Origin: an uncultured Christensenellaceae bacterium
GTDB taxonomy: Bacteria > Bacillota > Clostridia > Christensenellales > Borkfalkiaceae
Length of the DNA: 64,000 nt
NCBI GenBank assembly: GCA_910586985.1
Contig: CAJUKK010000007.1
Coordinates: 1 to 64,000 of the forward strand
Direction: 5' to 3'
Shown here: positions 41,128 through 50,900 of the stretch, in pieces
Layout of the letters: the number at the start of each line of letters is the position of its first letter
Position numbering within the stretch: the first letter of the stretch is position 1
Translations under genes and position numbers: made by a program
The notes under the pieces: model-generated
The model's database searches: none
What the model was told of the DNA's origin: nothing
What the model saw: only the letters and a program-made list of their open reading frames with translations

Positions 41128-42321
41128 TTATTTTTTGAGCAACTGTTTGATTCTACGGCATGCTTCGCGGGTATTTTCTTCGCTACCGAATGCCGTAAGA
41201 CGGAAAAATCCTTCGCCGTTTCGTCCGAATCCGCTCCCCGGCGTTCCGACAACGTTTGCATTTTCCAAAAGATAATCAAAGAATTCCCAACTATCCATAC
41301 CGTCGGGACACTGCATCCAGATATAAGGCGAATTTTTTCCGCCGGTATACCAAATGCCGAGCTCGTCTAAACATGCCGAAATCATTTCCGCATTTTTGCG
41401 ATAATATCCGAGATTTTCACGAATCTGCTTTTCCCCTTCTTCCGTAAATACGGCAGCCGCGCCCATTTGCGTGACATAACTTACGCCGTTGAACTTGGTG
41501 GATTGACGACGCGCCCAAAGACGGTTCAAACTTGTACCGCCGCGCATAAGCTCTTCGGGTACGACCGTGTATCCGCAGCGCACACCTGTAAATCCGGCGG
41601 TTTTAGAATAGGAACATATTTCAACCGCGCACGTTCTTGCTCCCTCCACTTCGAAAATACTGCGGCAAAGATGAGAATCGTTTACAAAATATTCATACGC
41701 CGCATCGAACAGAATCAAAGCGTCGCGGCGGTTTGCGTAATCAACCCATTGTTTGAGCTGTTCACGCGTATATACCGCTCCCGTCGGATTATTCGGCGAA
41801 CACAGATAAATAATATCCGCATGCACGTTTTCATCCGGCATCGGCAAAAATCCGTTTGCTGCCGTTGCATCTGCAAAAATTACTTTTCTGCCCGCCATTA
41901 CGTTTACGTCTAAGTATGCAGGGTAAACGGGATCGGGGATCAGAACGGTATTATCTGAGGAAAAAAGATCGAGAATATTTCCAAGATCTGATTTCGCACC
42001 GTCCGAAATAAATACTTCGCTGCTTTTCAGCTCGACGCCTTTACGGGAATAACTACCCTTTATCGACTCAATAAGCTTTTCATACCCGTAACAATACTGA
42101 TCGGGTCCGTACCCCTTAAAACTTTCCCTATGCGCGAGCTCCTCTACCGCGGCATGCATTGCATCAATAACAATGGGCGCAAGCGGCAACGTAACGTCGC
42201 CGATCGAAAGGCGGATAACGTCTTTATCCGGATGCGCATTTTTAAATGCAGTCGTTTTTTTTCCGACAGTCGCAAACAAATAACTGTCTTTTAAATTTAA
42301 AAAATTTTCGTTGATTTTCAT
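41128..42321 (-). CDS. dapL: LL-diaminopimelate aminotransferase
   Basis: 397 residues, class I/II PLP aminotransferase. The N-terminal YLFATVGKKTTAF, RLSIGDVTLPL and FKGYGPDQYCYGYEKL are typical of DapL; the PLP lysine is in YSKTAGFTGVRCGYT. It converts tetrahydrodipicolinate directly to LL-DAP, bypassing DapD/DapC/DapE. The product is the substrate of DapF, encoded two genes upstream in the same operon. Gap to pyrG is 29 nt. Confidence 0.95.
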   Translation of the reverse strand: MKINENFLNLKDSYLFATVGKKTTAFKNAHPDKDVIRLSIGDVTLPLAPIVIDAMHAAVEELAHRESFKGYGPDQYCYGYEKLIESIKGSYSRKGVELKSSEVFISDGAKSDLGNILDLFSSDNTVLIPDPVYPAYLDVNVMAGRKVIFADATAANGFLPMPDENVHADIIYLCSPNNPTGAVYTREQLKQWVDYANRRDALILFDAAYEYFVNDSHLCRSIFEVEGARTCAVEICSYSKTAGFTGVRCGYTVVPEELMRGGTSLNRLWARRQSTKFNGVSYVTQMGAAAVFTEEGEKQIRENLGYYRKNAEMISACLDELGIWYTGGKNSPYIWMQCPDGMDSWEFFDYLLENANVVGTPGSGFGRNGEGFFRLTAFGSEENTREACRRIKQLLKK

Positions 42322-42350
42322 AGTTTATAATTATATGCGTAAAATGTGAA

Positions 42351-43958
42351 TTACTTGTCCTTTTTCTCCGAATATTTGATTGCGGATCGGATAAACTCAC
42401 GGAATAAAGGATGTGCGTTATTCGGACGCGAACGGAATTCTGGGTGAAACTGTACGCCGACAAAGAAATCGTTTTTATCGAACTCCACCGCCTCGCAGAG
42501 TAATCCGTCGGGCGAAACGCCGGCAATGGTTAAACCGGCTTTTTCAAGTTCTTCGCGATAATCGTTGTTGACTTCCCAACGGTGTCTGTGGCGTTCGGAA
42601 ATCTCGTCGGCGGCATAAATCGCTTTCATGCGTTTACCGACAACCTTACAAGGATACGCGCCAAGTCTCATAGTACCGCCGAACCGTACGCCGTACTGAT
42701 CGGGCATAAGATCAATTACGGAATGCTTTCCTTCCGGCACAAACTCAGAGGAATTTGCGTCCGAATATCCGAGTACGGAACGCGCAAACTCGATAACGGC
42801 AATCTGCATCCCCAAACATATTCCAAGATAAGGAATGTTATTTTCACGCGCATATTTGCAGGCAACGATTTTTCCCTCAATCCCGCGGTTTCCAAATCCG
42901 CCGGGGATAAGCACGCCGTCTACGCCGCCGAGAATGTTCTTTACGTTTTCCGCATTGAGCGTTTCAGTGTCCACCCATTGAATATCCACTTTAGCGTCCG
43001 TCTCGTATCCGCCGTGAGCAAGAGCTTCGGCAACCGAAAGATACGCGTCGTGCAGTTGCACATATTTTCCGCAGAGCGCGATTTTTACGTTTTTCTTTCG
43101 GGAATGAATGCGTTTTAGCATTTCCTCCCACTCGGTCAAATCTATTTTGCCCTCGTCAAGATGTAAAATCTTACATACCGTCGTCGAAAGATTGCTCTTT
43201 TCGAGCATCATAGGCGCCTCGTATAAAACGGGCACCGTCAGATTTTCGATACAACATTCGGGAGCGACGTTACAGAACATTGCAATTTTTTCACGCAATC
43301 CCACCGGCATAGGCATATCGACTCGCGCGACGATAATATCGGGCGAAATACCCATTCCCTGCAATTCTTTTACGGAATGCTGCGTAGGCTTGCTCTTGAA
43401 CTCGCACGAACCCGAAATATAGGGTACAAGCGTCACGTGAATAAAGCAGCAATTGTCTCTCCCGACTTCACGCGAAACCTGACGGATCGCTTCGATAAAC
43501 GGCTGGCTCTCGATGTCGCCCGTCGTACCGCCTATCTCCGTTATAACGATATCCGCGCCCGTCGTTTTCCCGACCTGATAGATAAAAGTCTTGATCTCGT
43601 TCGTGACGTGCGGAATTACTTGTACGGTCTGCCCCTGATAATCGCCGTTACGTTCTTTATTCAGAACGTTCCAATATACTTTTCCCGTAGTAAGATTAGA
43701 GAATTTATTTAAATTTTCGTCTATAAAACGTTCGTAGTGCCCGAGGTCGAGGTCAGTCTCCGCGCCGTCCTCCGTTACAAACACTTCGCCGTGCTGATAC
43801 GGACTCATCGTCCCCGGATCGATATTGATATACGGATCGAGTTTCTGAGACGCGACTTTATACCCGCGCATCTTTAAAAGCCGCCCAAGAGACGCCGCCG
43901 TGATTCCTTTACCGAGTCCCGAAACAACGCCGCCCGTTACAAAAATATACTTCGTCAT
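42351..43958 (-). CDS. pyrG: CTP synthase
   Basis: 535 residues. N-terminal synthetase with FVTGGVVSGLGKGI (ATP loop) and DPYINIDPGTMSPYQHGEV; C-terminal glutaminase with the catalytic cysteine in LGICLGMQ and the histidine in VQFHPEF. It aminates UTP. Gap to dapF is 29 nt. It is constitutively placed in a nucleotide/DAP operon headed by purA. No attenuator of the pyrG G-tract type is visible at its start. Confidence 0.97.
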   Translation of the reverse strand: MTKYIFVTGGVVSGLGKGITAASLGRLLKMRGYKVASQKLDPYINIDPGTMSPYQHGEVFVTEDGAETDLDLGHYERFIDENLNKFSNLTTGKVYWNVLNKERNGDYQGQTVQVIPHVTNEIKTFIYQVGKTTGADIVITEIGGTTGDIESQPFIEAIRQVSREVGRDNCCFIHVTLVPYISGSCEFKSKPTQHSVKELQGMGISPDIIVARVDMPMPVGLREKIAMFCNVAPECCIENLTVPVLYEAPMMLEKSNLSTTVCKILHLDEGKIDLTEWEEMLKRIHSRKKNVKIALCGKYVQLHDAYLSVAEALAHGGYETDAKVDIQWVDTETLNAENVKNILGGVDGVLIPGGFGNRGIEGKIVACKYARENNIPYLGICLGMQIAVIEFARSVLGYSDANSSEFVPEGKHSVIDLMPDQYGVRFGGTMRLGAYPCKVVGKRMKAIYAADEISERHRHRWEVNNDYREELEKAGLTIAGVSPDGLLCEAVEFDKNDFFVGVQFHPEFRSRPNNAHPLFREFIRSAIKYSEKKDK

Positions 43959-43987
43959 GTAAAATATCCTCTCTTTTCTCTTTTGCC

Positions 43988-44827
43988 TTATATTTCTACT
44001 TCGCCCGTAAACGCAAGCGTCGCACTGCCGGTCATTATAACCGTCTCGTCCGTGTATATAATTTTCAGATCACCGCCGCGCAAATGGACGGTAATCTCCT
44101 GTCCGCGTTGCGCATACCCGTTGAGAACCGCCGCAACTGCAACCGCGCATGCACCAGTGCCGCATGCAAACGTCTCTCCGCTCCCCCGTTCCCAAACGCG
44201 CATTTTTAATTCGTTTTCGGCAATTACTTCCACAAACTCCGTGTTTACACGTTCGGGGAACGCAGGATGCGTTTCAAACGCCCTGCCGATTTTCTCAAGT
44301 TCGAGCGCATACGGATCACCGCCGAACACAACGCAATGCGGATTTCCCATCGAAACGCAAGTTACGCGGTACGTGTTTCCCTCTACAATCAAGGGAGCAT
44401 TTATAACGTTATCTCCTTCGAACAACGCGGGTATGCGATCGGGAATAAGTTCCGCTTTTCCCATATCAACCGACGCGCCCACGGCAACGCCGTTTTCTAT
44501 TTGCATAGTAAGCGTTTTAATGCCGCTGAGCGTCTCGACCGTCAGCACGTCTTTTTTAATACCTTTGATATCGTACAAAAATTTGCCGACGCAACGCACG
44601 CCGTTGCCGCACATTTTCCCCTCGCTGCCGTCAGCATTGAACATGCGCATTTTCCCGTCTGCTATCTTGCTTTTACATACAAGAATCACTCCGTCCCCAC
44701 CGACAGAGCAATGACGGTCAGAAAGGATTTTTGCTATCTCGTTCGGATTTTGCAATTCATTATCAAAGCAATCAAAATAGATATAATCGTTTCCGATGCC
44801 GTGCATCTTCCAAAATTTTAAATTCAT
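43988..44827 (-). CDS. dapF: Diaminopimelate epimerase (stand-alone copy)
   Basis: 279 residues with both catalytic cysteines: GKMCGNGVRCVG and ETFACGTGAC. Other landmarks are MHGIGNDYIYFD at the start and CSVGGDGVILV. It converts LL-DAP to meso-DAP for lysine and peptidoglycan. It lies 2 nt after purA and shares an operon with dapL. It is the complete counterpart of the DapF domain fused to CarB, which has lost the first cysteine, so this copy is the likely functional enzyme. Confidence 0.95.
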   Translation of the reverse strand: MNLKFWKMHGIGNDYIYFDCFDNELQNPNEIAKILSDRHCSVGGDGVILVCKSKIADGKMRMFNADGSEGKMCGNGVRCVGKFLYDIKGIKKDVLTVETLSGIKTLTMQIENGVAVGASVDMGKAELIPDRIPALFEGDNVINAPLIVEGNTYRVTCVSMGNPHCVVFGGDPYALELEKIGRAFETHPAFPERVNTEFVEVIAENELKMRVWERGSGETFACGTGACAVAVAAVLNGYAQRGQEITVHLRGGDLKIIYTDETVIMTGSATLAFTGEVEI

Positions 44828-44829
44828 AT

Positions 44830-46104
44830 TTATTTCAGTTTAATACAGGCGTCGCGCTCCGCACCGACCGCAACATATGTAATATTGCAATCACAAGCTT
44901 TCTCAATAAAGGCAATATAGTCGAGCGCTTCTTTAGGCAGTTCCTCTTTGACGCGGCATTTCGAAATATCGCAATGCCATCCTTTCACCGTTTCATAAAC
45001 AGGCTTACAGCGATCAAGCGCATCGGAGAACGGGAAATCGTGTATGATTTTTCCGTCCAACTCATAAGCCGTACAAACCTCGATTTCTTCATACACCGAA
45101 AGTATGTCGAGCTTCGTCAAAACCACTTCGTCAGCGCCCTGACAGCGAATTCCGTAAGAGGACGCCACTACGTCGAAAGGACCGACTCTGCGCGGTCTGC
45201 CCGTCGCCGCGCCGTACTCGCCGCCCGCCGCTCTGAGAACCTCCGCCTTTTCGCCGTCATACTCGCTCGTAAACGGCCCTTCTCCCACACACGTGGAATA
45301 CGCTTTCATAACGCCGATCGATTTATCAAGCTTTAAATTAGGCACACCAGCTCCGATCGGGGCATATGCGGCAATCGTCGAAGAGCTGGACGTATAGGGA
45401 TAGATACCAAAATCAATGTCGCGCAGCGCGCCAAGTTGCGCTTCGAACATAATTTTTTTGCCCTCTTTCTCCGCATTGTTCAGATAAAGTCCCGTATCGC
45501 AAATAAATTCTTTGAGCGGCATTCCGTACGTTTCAAAGTAATTCCAGACTTCTTCCACCGTCAAAGGCGCGTGGTGATACCCGCCCTCAACCGTGAGATT
45601 TTTCCATTCCACAATATCTGCAATGCGCGCTTTCAAACGCTCGGGATGCAGAAGTTCGCCCATGCGAAACGCTTTTTTCATATATTTGTCGGCATATACG
45701 GGCGCAATACCGCGTCGTGTCGAACCAAACTTTTTATCGGCAAGTCTTTCTTCTTCGAGACAATCGAGAAGAACGTGATAAGGCATTGTGATCACCGCAC
45801 GGTCGCTGATTTTTAAATTTTTCGGCGTAATGGAAACACCCTTTTCTTTAAGCCGACCCATTTCTTCGGTGAGGTGTTTTATATCCACCACCATGCCGTT
45901 GCCGAGCACGTTCGTTACGTTCTCGCGCAAAATACCGGAAGGGAGCAGATTGAGAATAAATTTCCCGCGTTCGTTGATGACTGTGTGTCCCGCATTATTG
46001 CCGCCCTGATAACGGCAGACAATGTCATAATCTTCCGAAAGAAGATCGACCATCTTGCCTTTTCCTTCGTCGCCCCAGTTGATTCCGCAGATTGATGTAA
46101 GCAT
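44830..46104 (-). CDS. purA: Adenylosuccinate synthetase
   Basis: 424 residues. The GTP-binding INWGDEGKGKMVD begins near residue 7, followed by RYQGGNNAGHTV and later TGRPRRVGPFD. It joins IMP and aspartate in AMP synthesis. The start at 46104 has AGGAG 8 nt upstream; the longer frame to 46155 would start inside the promoter. It heads the purA-dapF-pyrG-dapL-malQ-mscL operon. Confidence 0.96.
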   Translation of the reverse strand: MLTSICGINWGDEGKGKMVDLLSEDYDIVCRYQGGNNAGHTVINERGKFILNLLPSGILRENVTNVLGNGMVVDIKHLTEEMGRLKEKGVSITPKNLKISDRAVITMPYHVLLDCLEEERLADKKFGSTRRGIAPVYADKYMKKAFRMGELLHPERLKARIADIVEWKNLTVEGGYHHAPLTVEEVWNYFETYGMPLKEFICDTGLYLNNAEKEGKKIMFEAQLGALRDIDFGIYPYTSSSSTIAAYAPIGAGVPNLKLDKSIGVMKAYSTCVGEGPFTSEYDGEKAEVLRAAGGEYGAATGRPRRVGPFDVVASSYGIRCQGADEVVLTKLDILSVYEEIEVCTAYELDGKIIHDFPFSDALDRCKPVYETVKGWHCDISKCRVKEELPKEALDYIAFIEKACDCNITYVAVGAERDACIKLK

Positions 46105-46153
46105 ACGTGATACTCCTTGTTGCAAGCCAAACCGCCCGCACAAAATACATTTC

Positions 46154-46183
46154 ATTATACAATTTTTCCCGCCGCATTGTCAA
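46154..46183 (-). promoter_or_regulatory. Promoter of the purA operon
   Basis: Minus-strand TTGACA (46178-46183), 18-bp spacer, TATAAT (46154-46159). Confidence 0.82.
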
Positions 46184-46215
46184 GCATAGACGGGCACATT
46201 TCAGCTTTTTCCGCC

Positions 46216-46244
46216 AAAGAAAAAAGCCGCTTTTTTTAAGCGAC
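46216..46244 (-). terminator. Terminator-like hairpin upstream of the purA promoter
   Basis: On the minus strand a 7-bp stem with one wobble (46238-46244 with 46226-46232), 5-nt loop and T6. It ends transcripts from the 46245-46420 stretch, in which no gene was recognised (a 20-codon frame beginning at MIGGM and a few hairpins are visible), and insulates purA. Confidence 0.55.
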
Positions 46245-46420
46245 CTAAGAAAGAATTTATTTTTTGAAAAAACTTATCCCCGAACGCCGCCCATCCGCTC
46301 GGAAATGGGATTAATTTTTTATTTCATTTGACGATCATCGTCCTTTTCGGACTTTTTATTCCGTAGCATCCCGCCGATCATTCCGCTATAAATCCGGCTG
46401 GAATTGCTTCAAAAATATTT

Positions 46421-46454
46421 AAAAAAGTCCGAACCGCTTCGTTCGGATTTTTTT
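46421..46454. terminator. Bidirectional terminator after the NUDIX gene
   Basis: TCCGAAC stem (46428-46434 with 46441-46447), 6-nt loop, A6 on the left and T7 on the right. On the minus strand it lies 9 nt past the NUDIX stop. Confidence 0.82.
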
Positions 46455-46462
46455 ATATCATA

Positions 46463-46954
46463 TTATTTTTTCCTTCCGAGTTCACCGAGCATACCGAGCA
46501 AAAAATATTCCGCCGTTGAATTTTTTCGTACGAGTTCTTTTGCCTCGTCGGGCGTGCACCAACGCGCCTCTTCGATTTCTTCGTTGAGCGTGATTTCGCC
46601 CTCTTCTACCGTAACGATAAAGTTCAGCATAAGAACGTCTTTCGCATCATAAAAACGTGACGAAAAATACCGCCATTTGATTGCGGTCAGTTTGGTCTCT
46701 TCCTTTACCTCGCGCGGAATCGTCTTTTCGGGATTTTCTCCTTTTTTAATATACCCTGCGAGCAAAGTAAAGTCATCGTCCCCGACATGCCTTGCAAGCA
46801 GCACTTTATCCTCCGATCGATTTATAACCGTCATTGATACCGCAACAGGAAAAAGCGGAAATTTATACCCCCCGCACTTCGGGCAATACGGTACGAGTCC
46901 TTCATTCTCCAAAAAACGTAAATTTAATTTTTCTCCGCAGTCAATGCAATACAT
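46463..46954 (-). CDS. NUDIX hydrolase with N-terminal zinc ribbon (NudC-like)
   Basis: 163 residues. A four-cysteine zinc ribbon (CIDC at 3-6, CPKC near 24-27) precedes a Nudix domain whose box runs GYIKKGENPEKTIP then REVKEET, matching GX5EX7REUXEE. The fold and zinc ribbon resemble NADH pyrophosphatase NudC, but the long N-terminal domain of NudC is missing. Likely substrates are NAD(H), dinucleotides or NAD-capped RNA. It has its own promoter and a GGGGG ribosome binding site. Confidence 0.88.
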   Translation of the reverse strand: MYCIDCGEKLNLRFLENEGLVPYCPKCGGYKFPLFPVAVSMTVINRSEDKVLLARHVGDDDFTLLAGYIKKGENPEKTIPREVKEETKLTAIKWRYFSSRFYDAKDVLMLNFIVTVEEGEITLNEEIEEARWCTPDEAKELVRKNSTAEYFLLGMLGELGRKK

Positions 46955-46992
46955 ATTGATCCCCCTTAGGTCTCTGCGAGCTTATTCTAAAT

Positions 46993-47021
46993 ATTGTACG
47001 CGCAACTTTCGCAAAAGTCAA
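46993..47021 (-). promoter_or_regulatory. Promoter of the NUDIX gene
   Basis: Minus-strand TTGACT (47016-47021), 17-bp spacer, TACAAT (46993-46998). A third relative of the 19-nt arg-promoter repeat lies just upstream at 47046-47065. Confidence 0.75.
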
Positions 47022-47106
47022 CTACTTTTTGCAAAAAATCACCTTTGAAATGTAAAATAATTGCAGAATTTTATAACATTATACATTAATAACGTATTTT
47101 ATGTAA

Positions 47107-47130
47107 GAAAAAGGGAAGGTTTCCCTTCCC
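47107..47130 (-). terminator. Terminator of the DUF1540-type gene
   Basis: On the minus strand a 7-bp stem (47124-47130 with 47113-47119), 4-nt loop and T-rich tail, 7 nt after the stop. Confidence 0.72.
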
Positions 47131-47136
47131 TCCCCC

Positions 47137-47295
47137 TCATCTCCTTTGGAAACTGTCGCAGCAAGTACAAGTATCGCTGTCGCAGTTGCAAGTGTTTCCA
47201 ACGTGGATTTTGTTGAGCTTACAGTGCATGCCGTCGGGGTTGTGAACGCAATCGGTAACGCCGCACGAAACGCCGCAATTCATCGTGTTATCCAT
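47137..47295 (-). CDS. DUF1540-like small cysteine-rich protein
   Basis: 52 residues with nine cysteines. The order C-GVS-C-GVTD-C-VHN then GMHC and a tail TCNCDSDTCTCC fits the DUF1540 pattern of small metal-binding proteins of Bacillota. It is preceded by AAGGAGGAG 6 nt before the ATG, which is decisive for reading so short a frame, and followed by a terminator. It lies divergent from rplI. The function is unknown; zinc or other metal binding is inferred from the cysteines. Confidence 0.82.
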   Translation of the reverse strand: MDNTMNCGVSCGVTDCVHNPDGMHCKLNKIHVGNTCNCDSDTCTCCDSFQRR

Positions 47296-47354
47296 GTTTA
47301 TCTCCTCCTTATACGCTATTATGGACGAATCCTTGGAAAATTATAAAAAGATGA

Positions 47355-47383
47355 TTGACAAAAGAACGCTTTTTCTGTAAAAT
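47355..47383 (+). promoter_or_regulatory. Promoter of rplI
   Basis: TTGACA (47355-47360), 17-bp spacer, TAAAAT (47378-47383). Confidence 0.85.
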
Positions 47384-47405
47384 AAACGAGAAAGGAGAAA
47401 ACGGT

Positions 47406-47849
47406 ATGAAAGTAATTTTAAAAGCAGACGTAAAAGGCAGCGGTAAAAAAGGCGATTTGATCGACGTTTCGGACGGATACGCAAAAAACTTTCTCTTAAA
47501 AAAAGGTCTTGCAGAAGTCGCAACCTCAAGCGGCATTAACGCGGTTCAGCAAAAGCGCACCGCAGATGCTTATCATAAAGCGGAAAACATAAAATCATTA
47601 AAAGAACTCGCGGCACAGATCAATGGAAAAGAAGTTACGGTGCCTATCCGTGCAGGCGAAAACGGTAAAACGTTCGGCTCGGTTACAACCGCTCAGATCG
47701 CATCCGCTCTTTCCGAGCTCGGATTCGACGTCGATAAAAAACGGATCACGACAAAAGTTGCAATCAAAAATGTTGGAGATTACGAGGCGGACATCCGTTT
47801 AATGGAAGGTGTAAGCGCAACCGTAAAAGTAAAAGTGATTCCTGCATAA
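47406..47849 (+). CDS. rplI: Ribosomal protein L9
   Basis: 147 residues: N-terminal L9 signature MKVILKADVKGSGKKGD and GYAKNFLLKKGLA, a long central helix, and a C-terminal globular domain with GKTFGSVTTAQIASAL. It binds 23S rRNA and helps keep frame. The start at 47406 follows AAAGGAG; the longer frame to 47355 includes the promoter. It is monocistronic here rather than next to dnaB or a GGDEF gene. Confidence 0.97.
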   Translation: MKVILKADVKGSGKKGDLIDVSDGYAKNFLLKKGLAEVATSSGINAVQQKRTADAYHKAENIKSLKELAAQINGKEVTVPIRAGENGKTFGSVTTAQIASALSELGFDVDKKRITTKVAIKNVGDYEADIRLMEGVSATVKVKVIPA

Positions 47850-47870
47850 ACTCAACCGTGAAATCAACAA

Positions 47871-47899
47871 AAAAACTCTTCCTCAAAGGAAGAGTTTTT
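47871..47899. terminator. Terminator between rplI and the LRR surface protein
   Basis: Twelve-bp perfect stem (47871-47882 with 47888-47899), 5-nt loop, A5 on one side and T5 on the other. It serves rplI and, reading the other strand, the convergent LRR gene. Confidence 0.88.
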
Positions 47900-47919
47900 A
47901 CTTTTTTTCTCAAAACAAA

Positions 47920-50900
47920 TCAATATTTATCATTCTTTATTTCTTCATCCGTTTCCCGTTTAATACGGATTATGTTGATTATCAGCGTGACGGCAAGCCC
48001 TACGCCAAGCACCCCGATCACGCAAAGAGCAATAATCTGCCCGAGAGGACTTCCCAGCGGCCCCGCCTCAAGCGAAACAAGGAAATCAAACTCTGCAATC
48101 AGTCCGGTGTAATTATCCGTTTCTTCAACCACCGCGCGCATTTTGTACGCCCCCGCCTTTAAAGAACCGAGTTCGGAAAGCGCAATCTGCGATCCGTCGG
48201 GTCGGAAAAAAGTAATCGCCGTTTCGCCGAACTTGGCTCGCGCAAACACGAGATTGACGGCAGCATCGTAATTCCCTTCGTTCCAACTTAGAATATTTGG
48301 AGTTTCTTCCCACAAGTTTTGCGCTTGCAATATGTGGAAAACAAGCGGCATTTCACCCTCGCGCGAAGTATCCAGTTCGGTATAATTCCCCGCGCCCGCC
48401 ACCTTTGCGATCAGATAGTACGACCCGACGGGTAAATTTTTTAACGCCGCGCCGACTTCGGCGCTCACCTGTTGCGACGAATCGTTCGAAAAATCTTTTA
48501 ATAATGTTATTTCTTTACCGTCGGCATCCTTTACAGGCAGACGGTTTTCGTCGAGTACAGAAAACAAAACGCATGCGCCTTGCTCAGGATAAGCGGGACG
48601 TGCCGATATCAGATTTTCAGCACTGTCATAATCCCCCCAATGCCAACGGATAATGTTCGGCGTTTCAAGCCAACGGTTGGTTGCGGGCGAAATGCGAATC
48701 TCGTCGATCTGCGCGGAGTAAGCTTCCCAGCTGTACTTCTCACTCCCCGCTACGTTCTCATCATAACCTTTTGCGTACGCGCGAAAAACGTACGAACCCG
48801 CAGGCGCTCTATCAAAACCGTTATCCGTACCGTAAGTATATACTTCGTTCGGATCGCTATGCGAAGTAAGCGTAAACGTATAAAACGCGCTGTCGCCTTC
48901 ATCTTTAAAACGCGTATTAAATACAGGCACGCTGTCTTCAGGATAACTGTCCCACGTCCACGCAATCAAACTGAGCGTTCCTATCGTTTCATTTTTTGCA
49001 CGTTTAATTTCAAACGTCAGTAAAAATCTGGAATTCGGGTCATCTTCTCCCGTCGGCAACGGCTGCCCCTCCCATTTGGAAGGAACAAAACCGTATAGTT
49101 TTAAAATAAGCGCATGACTGCCGACAGACGTATAATCGTCGCCATCGACTCGTAAAACTTCGTAAGCGGAACTCTCGCCAAGATCGGGCAACACCTCGCC
49201 GCCCGTGTACACGAGCATGTCCGCATGAAACGAAGGCGCGGAAAACTCCTCATAAATCGTAACTGAGAACGAATAATTCCGTCGCTCCGAATCAGACGAA
49301 ACGTTTACGTGCGGCGCATAGTTTTTCGCGGATATTTGATAATAAACCGTATATACGTCGGCATTGCGCGGCGCAAACCTCGCCTCCCCGTCGCTGAATT
49401 CCCGCTCTGTTAAATAATTTGCATCCGCCATACGGTTCAAATTATAAGATACGGAAACCGCAGACGAATAAAACTGTCGATAGTCGCTACGCGCCCATAC
49501 GTTTTCCGTCTCTTCTCCAAGCGGCGGATTTAAATCGTCTGATTTTAAGTCTAATATACGTAGTAAAATATCAGGATCATAAAAATGCAAATTTCCATCA
49601 CGTTTATAATCAAACGATTTACCGTTCAACAACTCGTCTGCCTCGGCAAGCATATCTCCGTCGAGCAATGCGGGTGAAACCGTAAACGGGAAATAATCTT
49701 CATATGCGGGATAAAACACGTCCGTATCGTCCGTCACGGCAGGCACTTTTACCGTAAGCACATAACTCCCCGCAGGCATTGTCGCATTGATAAACCGATG
49801 AAAATTTTCACGATGTACGTCTACAAAACGTACGCCTCCGCCGCTGTAAAGCGCCCCTGTGAGCGTAAATCCGAGTTTTGCAGGCGTTTCTTCACCAAGC
49901 GTACGGTCAAAAAATTCCACCGTCGGCGCATTGGGAAGCGTCGGATAAGCATCTCCGTACGTCCAACCATCGATAAAATAAGGAATTTTCTCTTCGTACA
50001 TACCGTAGTCTTTGTCAACTATCACCTGATTGGAAAATTCCACAATATACCATGTTTTAGTAATCGTTGCAACACTTCTGTCCGCGTTAAAATTGATGAC
50101 GATTCCGCGCTCATTTGCCGAAGACAGATCACTGATCAAACGATAGTTATCGATCGCCGTCACTTTCAGCCGCGCCGTATACACGCCTGCCTCGCCTGCG
50201 GCACGCTGATAATTGCCCTCTTCGTCATATGGAATAAACTCCCAATCCGCCAAACGGTCGCTTAAAGCCATATTATTCCTGAACACATATTCAAGCGTAA
50301 GTTCCTCGCCGCGGCGGTAACGCGCAACGGAATTGTATACCGTGCGTACCTCGGGATTAGGTCTGAACCCGCCGTCCGTAATCTCCTGCGCTGTGAGCTC
50401 GGAGGCAAAAGGCACTTTACCTCCCCCTATATCCTTTTCATAAATATAAATTTTATTATTTTCGATAAGACTCACGGGACTGCCGTTTTCCCATGTAATC
50501 CGCCAATCCGAATAATTTCCGATATCAAAAGAGAGCTTATCTATAACGGCATTAACGACAACAGGCGTTGCCCATGCTCCAAACTTTCCGTCTTTTATTT
50601 GAAATTCTATCGGATACGTCCCTGCCGTACCGCCGATTGATCCCGTGGTTATTCCGTTATAGGACGCAATAAACAAATCGCGATTTGCAAGATCGTCATA
50701 CCAACCGTTGACAAGATCGTAGAGATAATCCCCGTCGTTAAGCGCATAAGTCGAAGTTGAATAGGGAACGCTCTTGCCTGAATAATCAGGCTTGGAAATA
50801 TATCTCGCATACAGCGTTACATCTTCAACAGTATAGCGCGAAACGCCGTCAACAATTTCCGTTTGAGCAAGCAGAGTGTTTAAACCCGTGTTATCGCTAC

